Below are positions 40,411-51,196 of a stretch of 64,000 nucleotides of DNA, in pieces. Every line of letters begins with the position of its first letter. Positions within the stretch are counted from its first letter, which is position 1. The notes beneath the pieces were generated by a model. The model saw only the letters and a program-made list of their open reading frames with translations. It was not told the origin of the DNA and searched no databases. The DNA comes from Amphibacillus sediminis NBRC 103570 (GTDB lineage Bacteria; Bacillota; Bacilli; Bacillales; Amphibacillaceae). The DNA is taken from positions 302,800 through 366,799 of the forward strand of contig NZ_BCQW01000001.1 of NCBI RefSeq assembly GCF_001552275.1, written 5' to 3'. The translations under genes and the position numbers were made by a program.

Positions 40411-40427
40411 TCATCGTATCAGCGTTT
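40402..40427. terminator. Bidirectional terminator shared by spoVB and the DUF421 gene
   Basis: AAACGCTGAT / ATCAGCGTTT with a 6-base loop and T-rich flanks on both strands. The stop codons (TGA) of both convergent genes lie inside the two stem arms. Confidence 0.75.
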
Positions 40428-41060
40428 ATCTTTAACATCAATATACCAATTATGTGCTTGATCATACGTACAATAGGAAATTTGACGATAGTCACGATAG
40501 CCTCGTTTCCTGAGCTCTTCCTCTAACCACGCTTGGTCTTTTTTTAAGATGGTTAAAATATCTTCTTGAATCTCACCATCCATAATTAATAGGTAGACCA
40601 TCCCTGTTGATACTGGTTTTTCCTTTGCAAAAACTGACAGCTTTCCTGAAGGCTCTAAGATCGCATATTCGACGTCTTGTACAGCCTTTATATCTTTCTC
40701 ATGGAGTTGCTGAGTTAAATCATCAAAGTTGTAGCGTTGCTTTCTCATTTCATTTTCATCTATTTTACCGTCAGCAATGATCAGAGATGGCTTTCCCTCA
40801 AACCAGTCTCTAAAACGTTTACTTTTAAGTGACATGATCGCTGTCACACGTTGAATAGCAACCAGAATAAGTATAGGTATAGTTGCTTCCATTATTGTCT
40901 TATTTGAGTCTTCAATCATAATGACCCCTATTTCAGCAATAATAATAAAGATCACCACATCAAGCAAGCTTAATTCGCCAATTTCTCTTTTTCCCATTAG
41001 CCGAAAAACTAATACAATCATACAATACGTCAATATCGTTCGGACGATTAACGTGATCAT
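40419..41060 (-). CDS. DUF421 membrane protein (YrbG/YetF family)
   Basis: A 213-aa protein with three N-terminal membrane helices (about residues 4-22, 31-50 and 57-78). A conserved cytoplasmic domain follows (FEGKPSLIIADGKIDENEM, NFDDLTQQLHEKDIKAVQD and AILEPSGKLSVF), the DUF421 signature. The function is unknown; paralogs in Bacillus are spore-associated (YetF, YrbG, YkjA). It is convergent with spoVB. Confidence 0.9.
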   Translation of the reverse strand: MITLIVRTILTYCMIVLVFRLMGKREIGELSLLDVVIFIIIAEIGVIMIEDSNKTIMEATIPILILVAIQRVTAIMSLKSKRFRDWFEGKPSLIIADGKIDENEMRKQRYNFDDLTQQLHEKDIKAVQDVEYAILEPSGKLSVFAKEKPVSTGMVYLLIMDGEIQEDILTILKKDQAWLEEELRKRGYRDYRQISYCTYDQAHNWYIDVKDKR

Positions 41061-41222
41061 TCATTATCCCTCATTTTTATCCTGATCACTCATTACCTTT
41101 CCCATATGTAACGGTCTTATGTAGCTTTTTTTATAAAGGCTTTTTGATAAGTAAGCTAAATTAAGGGGAATTTCGGCTGAAAGTTAGCTTTCCTATCACA
41201 TAAGAGTTCTTAATAACATGAC

Positions 41223-42512
41223 CTATAGGAATGGGATAAGATGGCGGAAAAATAAATAAATGGTCGAAAATATCAATGTAACAATAACAAGAGGGACGCC
41301 AAATTTTAGGAAGCGAATAAAAGGCAGAGGATGACCATTTGCTTCTGCTAAACCAGCAACCACGACATTTGCAGATGAACCCACTAATGTTCCATTACCT
41401 CCTAAACACGAGCCTAGTGCTAAGGCCCACCACAAAGGATCTAAATACTCAATGCCATATGAATGGAACTCTTTAATCACTGGAATCATAGCGGCCACAA
41501 ACGGTACATTATTAACAAATTGAGTAAACAGACCGGAGAACCATAGAATTCCAATCGAGGTTGACACGATATTTCCTTTGGTTAAATAAATTAATTTTTC
41601 TGATATAAAGCTTAACACACCAACCTCCTTCAAGCCTCCTACTAGGATATATAAACCAATAAAGAAAAATAGTGTATCCCACTCTACCCGTTCAAAGACT
41701 TTTGTGGTCTCAATTTCCTTTTCAGTTAGTAACAAAAGCAATAACGCTCCCGAGATAGAAACTGTTATTAAATCAATATGAATAATCGAATGCAGTAAAA
41801 AACCAAGCATAGTCAGGATAAAAACACAAATTGCTGAAGGAAGAATTTTTTTATTTGTTAAATAATCAGCTGGATTTAGTTTAAATAGTTGCTTAACGAG
41901 GTATTCCTTTGTTTTTAATTGTTTGCCAAATATCACTAACATAAGGCAATTTAAAACAACCAGTAAAAATAAAACAATTGGACCTAAGTGGATAATAAAG
42001 GACATAAAGGTAAAATGCTCGATTGCCTGGCCAATCATAAGGTTAGGAGGATCACCGATCAATGTTGCTGCACCACCAATATTAGCGCTGAAGATAATCA
42101 TAGTTAGAAATGGGAAACTAGGAAGTTTTAAAAGCTTTGTCACAGAAAGAATAACAGGCACAAATAAAAGCACTGTTGTCACATTATCAAGTAATGCTGA
42201 ACAAATTGCTGTAATTAGTGACGTGCCAATGAACACCAACTTCGGTTGACCTTTAACAAGCTGGGCAAATTTAATCGCGATATATTGGAATAATCCTGTT
42301 TTTTCAGTTATTCCTACAATAACCATCATTGAAAAGAGTAACGCAATCGTATCCCAATCAATATAAATCTTAAACGCCTCATCCCATGTGTAAATATGTG
42401 CAACCATAAGCATTGTCGCACCTGTCATGGCTACTAATGCCTGATTAACTTTACCTAAAATAATAAAGAAATAGCATATGATAAAAATACCAACTGCCAA
42501 TGTTATACCCAC
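41223..42512 (-). CDS. ArsB/NhaD family ion transporter
   Basis: A 429-aa membrane protein of the ion-transporter superfamily (11-12 helices) with the two inverted-repeat signature loops GGAATLIGDPPNLMIGQA and GGNGTLVGSSANVVVAGLA. ETAIL-type segments (LLDNVTTVLLFVPVIL and FVNNVPFVAAMIP) precede each loop. The substrate could be sodium/proton, arsenite or a small dicarboxylate; the sequence alone does not decide. No arsenic genes are nearby. Confidence 0.85.
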   Translation of the reverse strand: MGITLAVGIFIICYFFIILGKVNQALVAMTGATMLMVAHIYTWDEAFKIYIDWDTIALLFSMMVIVGITEKTGLFQYIAIKFAQLVKGQPKLVFIGTSLITAICSALLDNVTTVLLFVPVILSVTKLLKLPSFPFLTMIIFSANIGGAATLIGDPPNLMIGQAIEHFTFMSFIIHLGPIVLFLLVVLNCLMLVIFGKQLKTKEYLVKQLFKLNPADYLTNKKILPSAICVFILTMLGFLLHSIIHIDLITVSISGALLLLLLTEKEIETTKVFERVEWDTLFFFIGLYILVGGLKEVGVLSFISEKLIYLTKGNIVSTSIGILWFSGLFTQFVNNVPFVAAMIPVIKEFHSYGIEYLDPLWWALALGSCLGGNGTLVGSSANVVVAGLAEANGHPLPFIRFLKFGVPLVIVTLIFSTIYLFFRHLIPFL

Positions 42513-42648
42513 GTTTTCTCCTCCTAGCCCCGTACATTATCACTTTTATACTATATGAGTTGTCCAAGCGAAATATCGATGTCTAATTAAGTTTCTCCGA
42601 ACATATATTGTAGACAAGTAGTAGATTGAGGAAGGAGCGTGTATCGTC

Positions 42649-43029
42649 ATGAGACGACATAGTACAGCATTATTGTTTGGTTGGTTAATCATGTTGATGT
42701 TTTTATTCCTGACTAGTCTGGTTTTAGCCATTGCTTTACGTTTTACTCATTTACAAAATCCATTCTTTAATCAATTAACTACAATCTTAGGTTTTTTGAT
42801 TATCTTTATTAGTGCATTTATTTCAGGAGCAAAGGCTAAGCGTAAAGGATGGTTAGTCGGGGCATTATTAAGCATCGGTTTTACCCTAATCGTCTATCTT
42901 TATCAATTTTTAGGAAATGGAGAGCACTTTACCTGGCAACAAATGATCTATCATATTGGATTCTTTTTTACCAGTGTTTTTGGGGCAATTTTTGGGGTTA
43001 ATTTATTTGGGGATAAGAGAACAAGCTAA
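42649..43029 (+). CDS. TIGR04086 family membrane protein (YrzE-like)
   Basis: A 126-aa protein with four predicted membrane helices (about residues 8-32, 43-62, 70-90 and 98-120). It starts MRRHSTALLFGWLIMLMFLF, with GGAGCG-type ribosome site upstream, and has a conserved SGAKAKRKGWLVGALLSIGF loop. The family is restricted to spore-formers and relatives. Its function is unknown, although expression in sporulation is reported for some members. B. subtilis yrzE occupies the same neighbourhood next to yajC. Confidence 0.82.
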   Translation: MRRHSTALLFGWLIMLMFLFLTSLVLAIALRFTHLQNPFFNQLTTILGFLIIFISAFISGAKAKRKGWLVGALLSIGFTLIVYLYQFLGNGEHFTWQQMIYHIGFFFTSVFGAIFGVNLFGDKRTS

Positions 43030-43078
43030 TTTGATGCCAAATTATCCGTATGATTAAAAAAAGTTCTGAGAACAATTT

Positions 43079-43162
43079 AGTTACCATAGCTCTAATCATA
43101 CCAGAGCTATGGTTACTTAAATGAATGTTGCACCGATAAATTTTTTTATCGGTGCAACGATG
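43079..43162. terminator. Two adjacent inverted repeats between convergent genes
   Basis: First hairpin at 43079-43119: TTACCATAGCTCT / AGAGCTATGGTTA with a 9-base loop. Second at 43127-43160: GTTGCACCGATAAA and its complement around a T-rich loop. Both lie between the YrzE-like gene (plus) and the unknown membrane protein gene (minus) and can serve as terminators on both strands. Confidence 0.6.
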
Positions 43163-43224
43163 ACTAGCAGTATTTTAACACCCTAAATCGCTAATAGATC
43201 AATCTAAAAAAGTTGGCCGCTATG

Positions 43225-44766
43225 CTATGAGACTAAAAGTGTAGCAGCTAGAATACCAAAAAGACCGATAAAGGTCAAAATATAAACAGGAAGCTTTGGC
43301 ATTTCTTCATTATTTTCCATTGCTTTCCCGAACATAAAGAAGACAAACGGATGGACGAGGAAGGTCATCGAAAACGTAAACGTAATTAAACCTGCCGCTT
43401 CCATACCAAACATTCCCTCTTGAATACCTGCAAATAAACCAAAATGGGAAATCGCTGATGCTTTCGCCATGGCACCAAACTCAAGCGATAAAGGACCGAA
43501 ACTTAATAATAACAGCCCTCCAAAGATCGCTATGATTTGCCAGCCAAAGCCAAATTGAAGTAAAGATTTAAGCTCATCACGATCCTGGCCATTTGCCTTC
43601 TTGAGATTTCTTAGTCCAATAATAAGTAAGGCCACTCCTACGGTTAACATTAATAAAGATGGAATCAACCATAGTGAACCTTTTTCAACACTAACGGCTA
43701 AAATCGAGAAAACAAAGATATGCATTGCAAATGGAATGTTAACAAGCATTGGCGCACGCTTTGCTGCACGATCGCCAAGGTCTCCTGCTGTACACGCACC
43801 TGTTAGTCCAGTATGTGATAAAGCACCAGCCATTCCCGGAGCTAGATTTCGGACATTAGCCGTACGGCCAAAATAAATTAAGAGGGCCATACCACCGAAC
43901 ATCCAAAAAATTTGACCAAAGAAGCCATAACCTAATACGGCTCCCGTCCCCTCCATTTCAAATACTTCAATAATTCGTGAACCACCTACCATGAAGTTTC
44001 CTGCTAATACAACCGGTATACCAGCAAAGAGTAACGCTTTAATAGTTGGTCCAAAAGCGTAACGATAAAAGATAATACCTAATAAAGTTGAAATAACCAT
44101 GGCAAAGAAAATTGAAGGAAGAGCAACTAGACTATGTATAAGTTCTGCCATATGGAAGGCAATAATTAAGATACCTACGATGACAATTATTTCGAGGACT
44201 CCCTTACGAATATAGAGAGGTTTTTCTAGAATCTTGGCTTTACTGTCGATTAAAATAATTGAACCGATTAGGCCGAGGTAAGCCATGATGGGATAATAGT
44301 TAGCAAGTTCCCCACTATTTAAGCCAAGCAATAAACGTGTAATCGCTTCAACACCAATCAATAAGAAAAATGACCGCACAATAAGAACAAGTTGTGTTCG
44401 ACTTGTCCCTAATACTACCTCTTCTTCTGAGTGAATCAAGAGTTCCTTAGTCTCCATTGACTTATTACCAAAAATCTTCCTTATTTCTTGACCACCTACG
44501 AAAAACGTGACGATGAGTGCGATATTGGTCGTCTTTGAAATAAGCTCCACGACTGGAAACTGAAGCAGGCCTGGCTCTGCTAAGTCACTTGCTACTAAGA
44601 CGAACCCCATTGCTAAACCAAAGATTACAATAATTAAAATAGGAGAGTAGCGTGTACCAGCAACCACCGTTCGGGCGATTAAAACCATTGGAACAAGTAA
44701 AAAAAGTGATAAAAGAAAATGATTCAATAGCTGTAAGCTATCAACCTGTTGAATGAGTTGTTCCAT
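43225..44766 (-). CDS. Large polytopic membrane protein of unknown family, transporter-like
   Basis: I do not recognise the family. The 513-aa protein has about 12-13 hydrophobic helices from residue 14 to the C-terminus. A soluble, acidic insert lies near residues 95-110 (GNKSMETKELLIHSEEE). The middle carries a glycine-rich loop, LAPGMAGALSHTGLTGACTA, directly followed by GDLGDRAAKRAPM. Such charged GD-GDR motifs between helices suggest a substrate or ion site. The ATG at 44766 follows AAAGGAG. No partner genes adjoin it, and B. subtilis has no gene here that I recall. Confidence 0.8.
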   Translation of the reverse strand: MEQLIQQVDSLQLLNHFLLSLFLLVPMVLIARTVVAGTRYSPILIIVIFGLAMGFVLVASDLAEPGLLQFPVVELISKTTNIALIVTFFVGGQEIRKIFGNKSMETKELLIHSEEEVVLGTSRTQLVLIVRSFFLLIGVEAITRLLLGLNSGELANYYPIMAYLGLIGSIILIDSKAKILEKPLYIRKGVLEIIVIVGILIIAFHMAELIHSLVALPSIFFAMVISTLLGIIFYRYAFGPTIKALLFAGIPVVLAGNFMVGGSRIIEVFEMEGTGAVLGYGFFGQIFWMFGGMALLIYFGRTANVRNLAPGMAGALSHTGLTGACTAGDLGDRAAKRAPMLVNIPFAMHIFVFSILAVSVEKGSLWLIPSLLMLTVGVALLIIGLRNLKKANGQDRDELKSLLQFGFGWQIIAIFGGLLLLSFGPLSLEFGAMAKASAISHFGLFAGIQEGMFGMEAAGLITFTFSMTFLVHPFVFFMFGKAMENNEEMPKLPVYILTFIGLFGILAATLLVS

Positions 44767-45117
44767 TAAATAACTCCTTTCTAAATTTAAATGTGAATTC
44801 ATACACACACTTATTAATATTACTTAGTTTTAAGAAAGGAGTAAATACAGTTAAGAATAGTTTCACAATATGTTCATAATTGAATGACAAACTAAACACC
44901 ATTTAACCGTGAGTTTGCTTACTCAGATCCATTCATTTTTTCCCATAATGGCTAAAACGCACTGATAAAGGGCATTGGCAATCTCATGGTCTGATCAACA
45001 TGCTAAATAAAGTGCTAAGGAAACACTAGGTTGACGAAGTTGTTACCCTTGTGCTGGTAAGTGCTAGGTGACAATATGGTATCGAGGTTGACTCAGACTG
45101 TTGCCACTCTTATCTTG
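44767..45117. other. Intergenic region upstream of yajC-side terminator
   Basis: No coding frame. It contains CTTGTGCTGGTAA at 45049-45061 followed by GTGCTAG, similar to a segment near 38208. Confidence 0.35.
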
Positions 45118-45152
45118 TAAAAAAGAGTAGATACATATAAGTATCTACTCTA
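45118..45152 (-). terminator. Terminator of the ruvAB-queA-tgt-yajC cluster
   Basis: AGAGTAGATAC / GTATCTACTCT with a 6-base loop and a run of six T on the minus strand, just past the yajC stop codon. Confidence 0.88.
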
Positions 45153-45158
45153 ACACAA

Positions 45159-45434
45159 CTATTCTTGTTCTTTAACAACATTTTTGACAGCTGATCGATC
45201 ATATGTAAGCTTTTGACCATTGTGTACTTCAATATCAATGGTTGCTTCATCTAGTGAATCAACTGTGCCGTGTAGTCCACCGATTGTTACAATTTTGTCA
45301 CCTTTTTTTAGATCAGATTGCATTTGGTTAACTTCGCGTTGACGTTTTTGTTGCGGACGAATAAGAAAAAAGTAAAATACAGCTGCCATCAGTGCAAATG
45401 GCAGGACTGTCATAACAAATCCTTCAAGACCCAT
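45159..45434 (-). CDS. yajC: Preprotein translocase subunit YajC
   Basis: Small Sec-associated membrane protein of 91 aa: one N-terminal helix (about residues 4-24, MTVLPFALMAAVFYFFLIRP) and a basic/amphipathic cytoplasmic domain with LKKGDKIVTIGGLHGTV. The ATG at 45434 follows GGGAGG; an upstream extension into tgt is rejected. Its position after tgt is the near-universal bacterial order. Confidence 0.95.
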   Translation of the reverse strand: MGLEGFVMTVLPFALMAAVFYFFLIRPQQKRQREVNQMQSDLKKGDKIVTIGGLHGTVDSLDEATIDIEVHNGQKLTYDRSAVKNVVKEQE

Positions 45435-45453
45435 TTTATAACCTCCCTTCATG

Positions 45454-46617
<1,164 letters not shown>

Positions 46618-47646
46618 TTATAAAATTAGCATCGCATCGCCAAAGCTAAAAAACCGATAGTTATGCTCTATTGCGGTGTGATAGGCCTTCATAATAAAAT
46701 CGCGACCGGCTAAGGCACTTACAAGCATCATAAGTGTAGACTTCGGTAAATGAAAATTAGTGATTAAACCATCAATAGCTTTGAATCGATAAGGAGGGTA
46801 GATAAAGATTGACGTCCAACCACTGGAAGCTTTGATTTTGCCATCATATTGATTTGCAATTGTCTCTAACGTACGAGTAGAGGTCGTTCCAACTGCAATG
46901 ATACGACCGCCTTTATCTTTGATCTTGTTAATCTTCTCCGCTTCTTCCTCTGACAAATAATAGTATTCGGCATGCATGTCATGCTCTTCAATGGTATCCA
47001 CACTTACTGGTCTAAACGTTCCTAAACCTACATGTAGGGTGACAAAGGCAATTTCCACCCCTTTTTCTTTAACCGCCTCCAGTAAGGACTCTGTGAAGTG
47101 AAGTCCCGCTGTGGGAGCAGCTGCTGATCCCTCTTCTTTAGCATAAACCGTTTGGTAACGATCCTGATCTGCCAGTTGCTCTTTAATGTACGGTGGTAAG
47201 GGCATTTCTCCTAATTCCGTTAATACTTCCAGAAAAATCCCTTGATAATTAAATTTTAGGACTCTTCCCCCCTGATCTTTAACACCCACACAAATGGCCT
47301 CTAGCTTGCCATCGCCAAAGGTTATGACTGTTCCTTCTTTAATTTTTTTGGCTGGTTTAACCAATACTTCCCATTGATCATTCTCTTGTTGATGTAAGAG
47401 CAGGACTTCGACCTTAGCTCCAGTGTCTTTCTTGCTACCAAACAACCTAGCTGGTAAAACTTTAGTATTATTAAGGACTAAGCAATCACCAGCTTCTAGA
47501 AAATCAATCACATCACGAAAATATTTATGATCAATGGTTTGCTTGGCACGATTTAACACCATCATTCTTGAGCCTGTTCGATCCATTAAAGGTTTTTGGG
47601 CAATCAATTGCTCAGGTAAATCAAAATCAAATTCCTTTATATCCAT
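46618..47646 (-). CDS. queA: S-adenosylmethionine:tRNA ribosyltransferase-isomerase
   Basis: Builds epoxyqueuosine from preQ1-tRNA using SAM. The 342-aa length is normal. It has the N-terminal [13 protein letters not shown] segment, the central [12 protein letters not shown] motif and the family block [10 protein letters not shown]. The queA and tgt genes are adjacent on the same strand downstream of ruvAB, as in B. subtilis. No preQ1 riboswitch was found upstream. Confidence 0.97.
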   Translation of the reverse strand: MDIKEFDFDLPEQLIAQKPLMDRTGSRMMVLNRAKQTIDHKYFRDVIDFLEAGDCLVLNNTKVLPARLFGSKKDTGAKVEVLLLHQQENDQWEVLVKPAKKIKEGTVITFGDGKLEAICVGVKDQGGRVLKFNYQGIFLEVLTELGEMPLPPYIKEQLADQDRYQTVYAKEEGSAAAPTAGLHFTESLLEAVKEKGVEIAFVTLHVGLGTFRPVSVDTIEEHDMHAEYYYLSEEEAEKINKIKDKGGRIIAVGTTSTRTLETIANQYDGKIKASSGWTSIFIYPPYRFKAIDGLITNFHLPKSTLMMLVSALAGRDFIMKAYHTAIEHNYRFFSFGDAMLIL

Positions 47647-47720
47647 GATTAACTCCTATCTGTTGTTAAATATACTACTTAACTAGGTTACATGATGATA
47701 GTTAATAATAGCAAGTCAAA

Positions 47721-48725
47721 TCAATCTTGTTTAGGTAAAGGGCGATTAAAATGATGATAGGCCTTCGGGGTTGCTAGGCGCCCACGAGGTGTTCTCTGTA
47801 GAAAGCCCTTTTGAAGGAGAAAGGGTTCATAAACATCCTCTATCGTTTGTGATTCTTCTCCAACCGTAGCAGCTAAAGTGTCTAAACCGACAGGTCCTCC
47901 TTGAAACGAATCAATGATGGCTAAAAGAAGCTTATGATCAATGTGATCTAATCCCATCTTATCAACTTGGAGCATTTTCAGCGCATCCTGTGTAGTAGCT
48001 AAGCTGATCATATCTTCACCTTTTACCTGGGATATATCTCGCACACGCTTCAATAAACGGTTGGCAATTCGTGGGGTTCCTCTCGAGCGACGGGCAATTT
48101 CTAAAGCAGCATCTTCAGCAATAGCCACATTAAATATGGAGGCTGTACGATTGACAATCACGCTAAGGTCTTTGGTCTCGTAATACTCTAAGCGACTCAA
48201 TACACCAAAGCGATCTCTTAAAGGAGCCGTGAGTAAACCTGCTCTTGTGGTTGCACCAACCAATGTAAACGGTGGTAAATCAACACGTACTGAACGGGCT
48301 GTAGAACCCGTACCAATGACAATATCTAAGAAAAAATCCTCCATCGCAGGGTACAATATTTCCTCCACAGCACGAGGTAGCCGGTGAATTTCATCAATAA
48401 ATAGAACATCACCAGGCTCAAGAGAAGAAAGGATTGCAGCCAGATCTCCTGCTTTTTCGATCGCTGGGCCTGACGTCGTCCGAAATTGGACCCCCATTTC
48501 ATTCGCAATGATCGCAGCCATTGTTGTTTTTCCTAGTCCAGGTGGTCCATAGAGCAAAACATGATCAAGTGGTTCATTCCTTAATTTAGCCGCTTCAATA
48601 AATATCGCCAGGTTCTCTTTAGCTGCCTTTTGACCAATATATTGAGCAAGTGTGTTTGGTCTTAAGCTTAATTCAATTATATCCTCGTCTTCATACTGTT
48701 CACCAGAAACGATGCGATCATTCAT
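47721..48725 (-). CDS. ruvB: Holliday junction branch migration ATPase RuvB
   Basis: Hexameric AAA+ motor of the RuvAB complex, 334 aa. Walker [10 protein letters not shown], Walker [10 protein letters not shown], the sensor region [10 protein letters not shown] and a C-terminal winged helix ([16 protein letters not shown]) are all present. The ATG at 48725 is preferred to a TTG two codons upstream on ribosome-site spacing. It follows ruvA by 17 bases. Confidence 0.97.
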   Translation of the reverse strand: MNDRIVSGEQYEDEDIIELSLRPNTLAQYIGQKAAKENLAIFIEAAKLRNEPLDHVLLYGPPGLGKTTMAAIIANEMGVQFRTTSGPAIEKAGDLAAILSSLEPGDVLFIDEIHRLPRAVEEILYPAMEDFFLDIVIGTGSTARSVRVDLPPFTLVGATTRAGLLTAPLRDRFGVLSRLEYYETKDLSVIVNRTASIFNVAIAEDAALEIARRSRGTPRIANRLLKRVRDISQVKGEDMISLATTQDALKMLQVDKMGLDHIDHKLLLAIIDSFQGGPVGLDTLAATVGEESQTIEDVYEPFLLQKGFLQRTPRGRLATPKAYHHFNRPLPKQD

Positions 48726-48742
48726 ATTCAATTCTTTCCTTT

Positions 48743-49351
48743 CTACTGAATAAGTAAGGCTAATCCCTTACGAATAAGTTCATCAGTGTTTGTTATGTTG
48801 CTTTGCTTCAATTGTGGAATGATCATTTTGATCTCCCGTTCCTTATAGCCAAGAGCTTTCAACGCCTCTATTGCCTCCTGAAGAGCTTCACTATTATTTG
48901 CATGCGAGCTTCCTTTGGTCATCTCCGAAACAGCTTCATTCTGTCCAATCATAAATGAAAGCTTACCTTTTAAATCCAAAATCATTTGTCGAGCTGTTTT
49001 TTTACCAACTCCAGGAAACTGAGTTAAGTATGATTCATCTTCTTGTTCAATAGCCGTTACAAATTGATCAACTGACCCGTTCCCCACAATGGATAAAGCC
49101 CCTTTAGGGCCTATACCTGACACGTTTAAAATATGTGAAAATAGTTGCTTCTCTTCTTGGTTGCGAAAGCCATATAAAATTTGTGCATCTTCTCTAACAT
49201 AATGGTATGTATAAATTTTAACGGATTGATTGAGAGAATCCTGAAAGTAAAAAGGATTAGCACAGATAATTTCATAGCCAATACCATTCACTTCCACAAT
49301 AACGGATACATCCAACATTTCAGTTAGATGTCCTTTTAAATATGTAATCAC
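48743..49351 (-). CDS. ruvA: Holliday junction DNA helicase subunit RuvA
   Basis: Junction-binding subunit, 202 aa. It has an N-terminal OB fold ([13 protein letters not shown]), two helix-hairpin-helix motifs ([13 protein letters not shown] near residue 79 and [13 protein letters not shown] near 114), a variable linker and a C-terminal RuvB-contacting domain ([13 protein letters not shown]). It is first in ruvAB-queA-tgt-yajC. In B. subtilis bofC lies directly upstream; here an inserted ABC/two-component island separates them. Confidence 0.96.
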   Translation of the reverse strand: MITYLKGHLTEMLDVSVIVEVNGIGYEIICANPFYFQDSLNQSVKIYTYHYVREDAQILYGFRNQEEKQLFSHILNVSGIGPKGALSIVGNGSVDQFVTAIEQEDESYLTQFPGVGKKTARQMILDLKGKLSFMIGQNEAVSEMTKGSSHANNSEALQEAIEALKALGYKEREIKMIIPQLKQSNITNTDELIRKGLALLIQ

Positions 49352-49600
49352 TTAAACCACTCCCCGACATTTGACTATACATGCTTAGAAGCTATTTTAC
49401 CATACAATCGTATGTTCGCCTAGTCTACCTCTTTTAAGCCGGTAGATCGATAGATATAGCACAAGTGATTGAAAAAGGTTAATGGGAGAGATGGATGATA
49501 AACATTGTAATAGGCGTAAAAGAGGTGATGAGCAGAATTAATGCATGGGGATTTTAGCACTAGAAATAACGTGTAATGTAAAACATAAAATGTATAATAT
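49352..49600. other. Intergenic region upstream of ruvA
   Basis: About 250 bases containing the ruvA upstream region and no recognisable gene. It marks one border of the ABC/two-component island. Confidence 0.35.
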
Positions 49601-49650
49601 AAAGAGCCGATAACGTGAGATTTATCGTTCTCAAATTGTCGGCTCAGTTT
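49601..49650 (-). terminator. Terminator of the ABC transporter island
   Basis: GAGCCGA...GTGAGA pairs with TCTCA...TCGGCTC with a small mismatch region and loop. On the minus strand it is followed by TTTATATT, about 50 bases after the last permease gene. Confidence 0.7.
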
Positions 49651-49701
49651 TTCTAATTTTGTGACTCTAAAATTTCGTTTTGTTTTTGCTTAGTTAGTGA
49701 A

Positions 49702-50442
49702 TTAAACACAATTTGTCGTTGTTTTGTTCATGCCAGCAAGTATGACTGCGGCAAACCCTACGCAAAGCAGCAGACTCATGCAACTAAGTATTATTTGACT
49801 TGTCGTTGCGTCATAGTAGCCAGAAATGGTAAATACAGCTGTAATGGGGTACAAGGCTTTTAGGTTATCTGACATACTCGTAAATAATCCAATAAAAGAA
49901 TAAAATTCAGTAATAACTAACGCAAGCCAATATCCCTTTTTCATTTGCGATACCAAAGCAATAATAGGTGAGATAGCAAGGAATATACCTAAACCATCAA
50001 GAAAGTATGCTTTCAAGAAACCGAAAACCATTTCGATTGATAAATCAGAAAAGTGTAAGAAAGCTTCAACCACAAATGTTATAACGAAGAGGAGCAAGTA
50101 CAGAAGAATACTAAATATAAGTGTTATAATCATTTTTGCAATGGTCAGCTTTGCTTCATTCACGGGAATAAGTTGAAGTGATTTTATTGTATCCTCCTGT
50201 TCTTCTCGACAAATTATATAACTACCTAAAAGGGCAGTGACCGCAGAAAGAACAAAAATCGTTGCCAATGGTTGAGCCACAGACATATACCAGCCAGCAG
50301 TATCTATGTCACGTACGCCATCGTACTCAACTAATCCCCCGATAAAAATAATCGCGGCTACCATAACTGTTGCAAAAACGGCAATCCAAACAAATTTTGA
50401 GCGACGAAGCTTTTGCTGTTCCGCCCACAGTAATTTTTGCAT
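49702..50442 (-). CDS. Lantibiotic-immunity/BcrB-type ABC permease, second subunit
   Basis: A 246-aa permease with six hydrophobic segments (first at about 19-39, FVWIAVFATVMVAAIIFIG). Its start, MQKLLWAEQQKLRRSKFVW, is like those of MutE/EpiE/BcrB-type ABC-2 permeases. The ATG at 50442 follows GAGGTG. It is paired with a similar permease 10 bases upstream and an ATPase; together they would export or expel a membrane-active peptide. The substrate is inferred from family resemblance only. Confidence 0.82.
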   Translation of the reverse strand: MQKLLWAEQQKLRRSKFVWIAVFATVMVAAIIFIGGLVEYDGVRDIDTAGWYMSVAQPLATIFVLSAVTALLGSYIICREEQEDTIKSLQLIPVNEAKLTIAKMIITLIFSILLYLLLFVITFVVEAFLHFSDLSIEMVFGFLKAYFLDGLGIFLAISPIIALVSQMKKGYWLALVITEFYSFIGLFTSMSDNLKALYPITAVFTISGYYDATTSQIILSCMSLLLCVGFAAVILAGMNKTTTNCV

Positions 50443-50452
50443 TACCAACACC

Positions 50453-51196
50453 TCAATTTCTTTTTCCCAATGCGATATTTGCAAGGAGTACTGAGATCAT
50501 GTCCCAAACTAAAATACAAAGAAACGCCAATGGTATGTTCATTGCTTGTGTAAACACCAGCCCCGGGATATCGCCATTTCGAGCAACGATTACTGCCATG
50601 CTAGATACTGGACTTAGATACATATTTATCGGCATTATAATAAAACCAAGAAGAGCATAAACCAGTGTTATAGAAACTGGAAGAATGTATCCTTTTTGTG
50701 TTGTAGCAATTGCCAAGATTGGGAGAATTACAAAAGCTATAATTACACCACTTTCTAAACATTTTTTCATCAAAAACAAAACGTTTCCCCAATCCAATGC
50801 GATATCTTCGAGAAGCACACTAAACATAACAGAACTAATAAATGTAACCATCATGAAACAAACAGCATAGATCAAAACCACGAAGAATTTACTAAAGAAA
50901 TACCTCATTTTGCTGACAGGCACAATCCAAAGTTGTTTAAGCATATCGTATTGGTTTTCATTGTACATTAGCATAGTGCTAAGTATTCCTAAAACAACAG
51001 GCAGGATAATCCAAAGCGTAAATCCAAATGCTGACCATTTATAAAATTGTCTGGGGTCACCGTCTGCTGTCCATGCATATTTAAATAATAAGAATGCTAG
51101 AAATGGCATAATGAGCGCTGACAACATCATCATCCACACAAATTTTCTACGTCGTAGCTTAAGAAATTCTATTTGAATAAGTTTAAGCAATGCCAT
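50453..51196 (-). CDS. Lantibiotic-immunity/BcrB-type ABC permease, first subunit
   Basis: A 247-aa ABC-2 type permease with six predicted helices. Its N-terminal LKLIQIEFLKLRRRKFVWMM is closely similar to the next permease's start, so the two are probably duplicates. The gene overlaps the ATPase gene by 14 bases. The ATG at 51196 almost touches the GGGAGG site; a TTG two codons downstream has better spacing, so the true start is uncertain. Confidence 0.82.
   Translation of the reverse strand: MALLKLIQIEFLKLRRRKFVWMMMLSALIMPFLAFLLFKYAWTADGDPRQFYKWSAFGFTLWIILPVVLGILSTMLMYNENQYDMLKQLWIVPVSKMRYFFSKFFVVLIYAVCFMMVTFISSVMFSVLLEDIALDWGNVLFLMKKCLESGVIIAFVILPILAIATTQKGYILPVSITLVYALLGFIIMPINMYLSPVSSMAVIVARNGDIPGLVFTQAMNIPLAFLCILVWDMISVLLANIALGKRN

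Noticed and set aside
47647..47720. preQ1 riboswitch before queA
   Set aside because: The gap between ruvB and queA is only about 75 bases, AT-rich, and lacks the preQ1 aptamer pattern.
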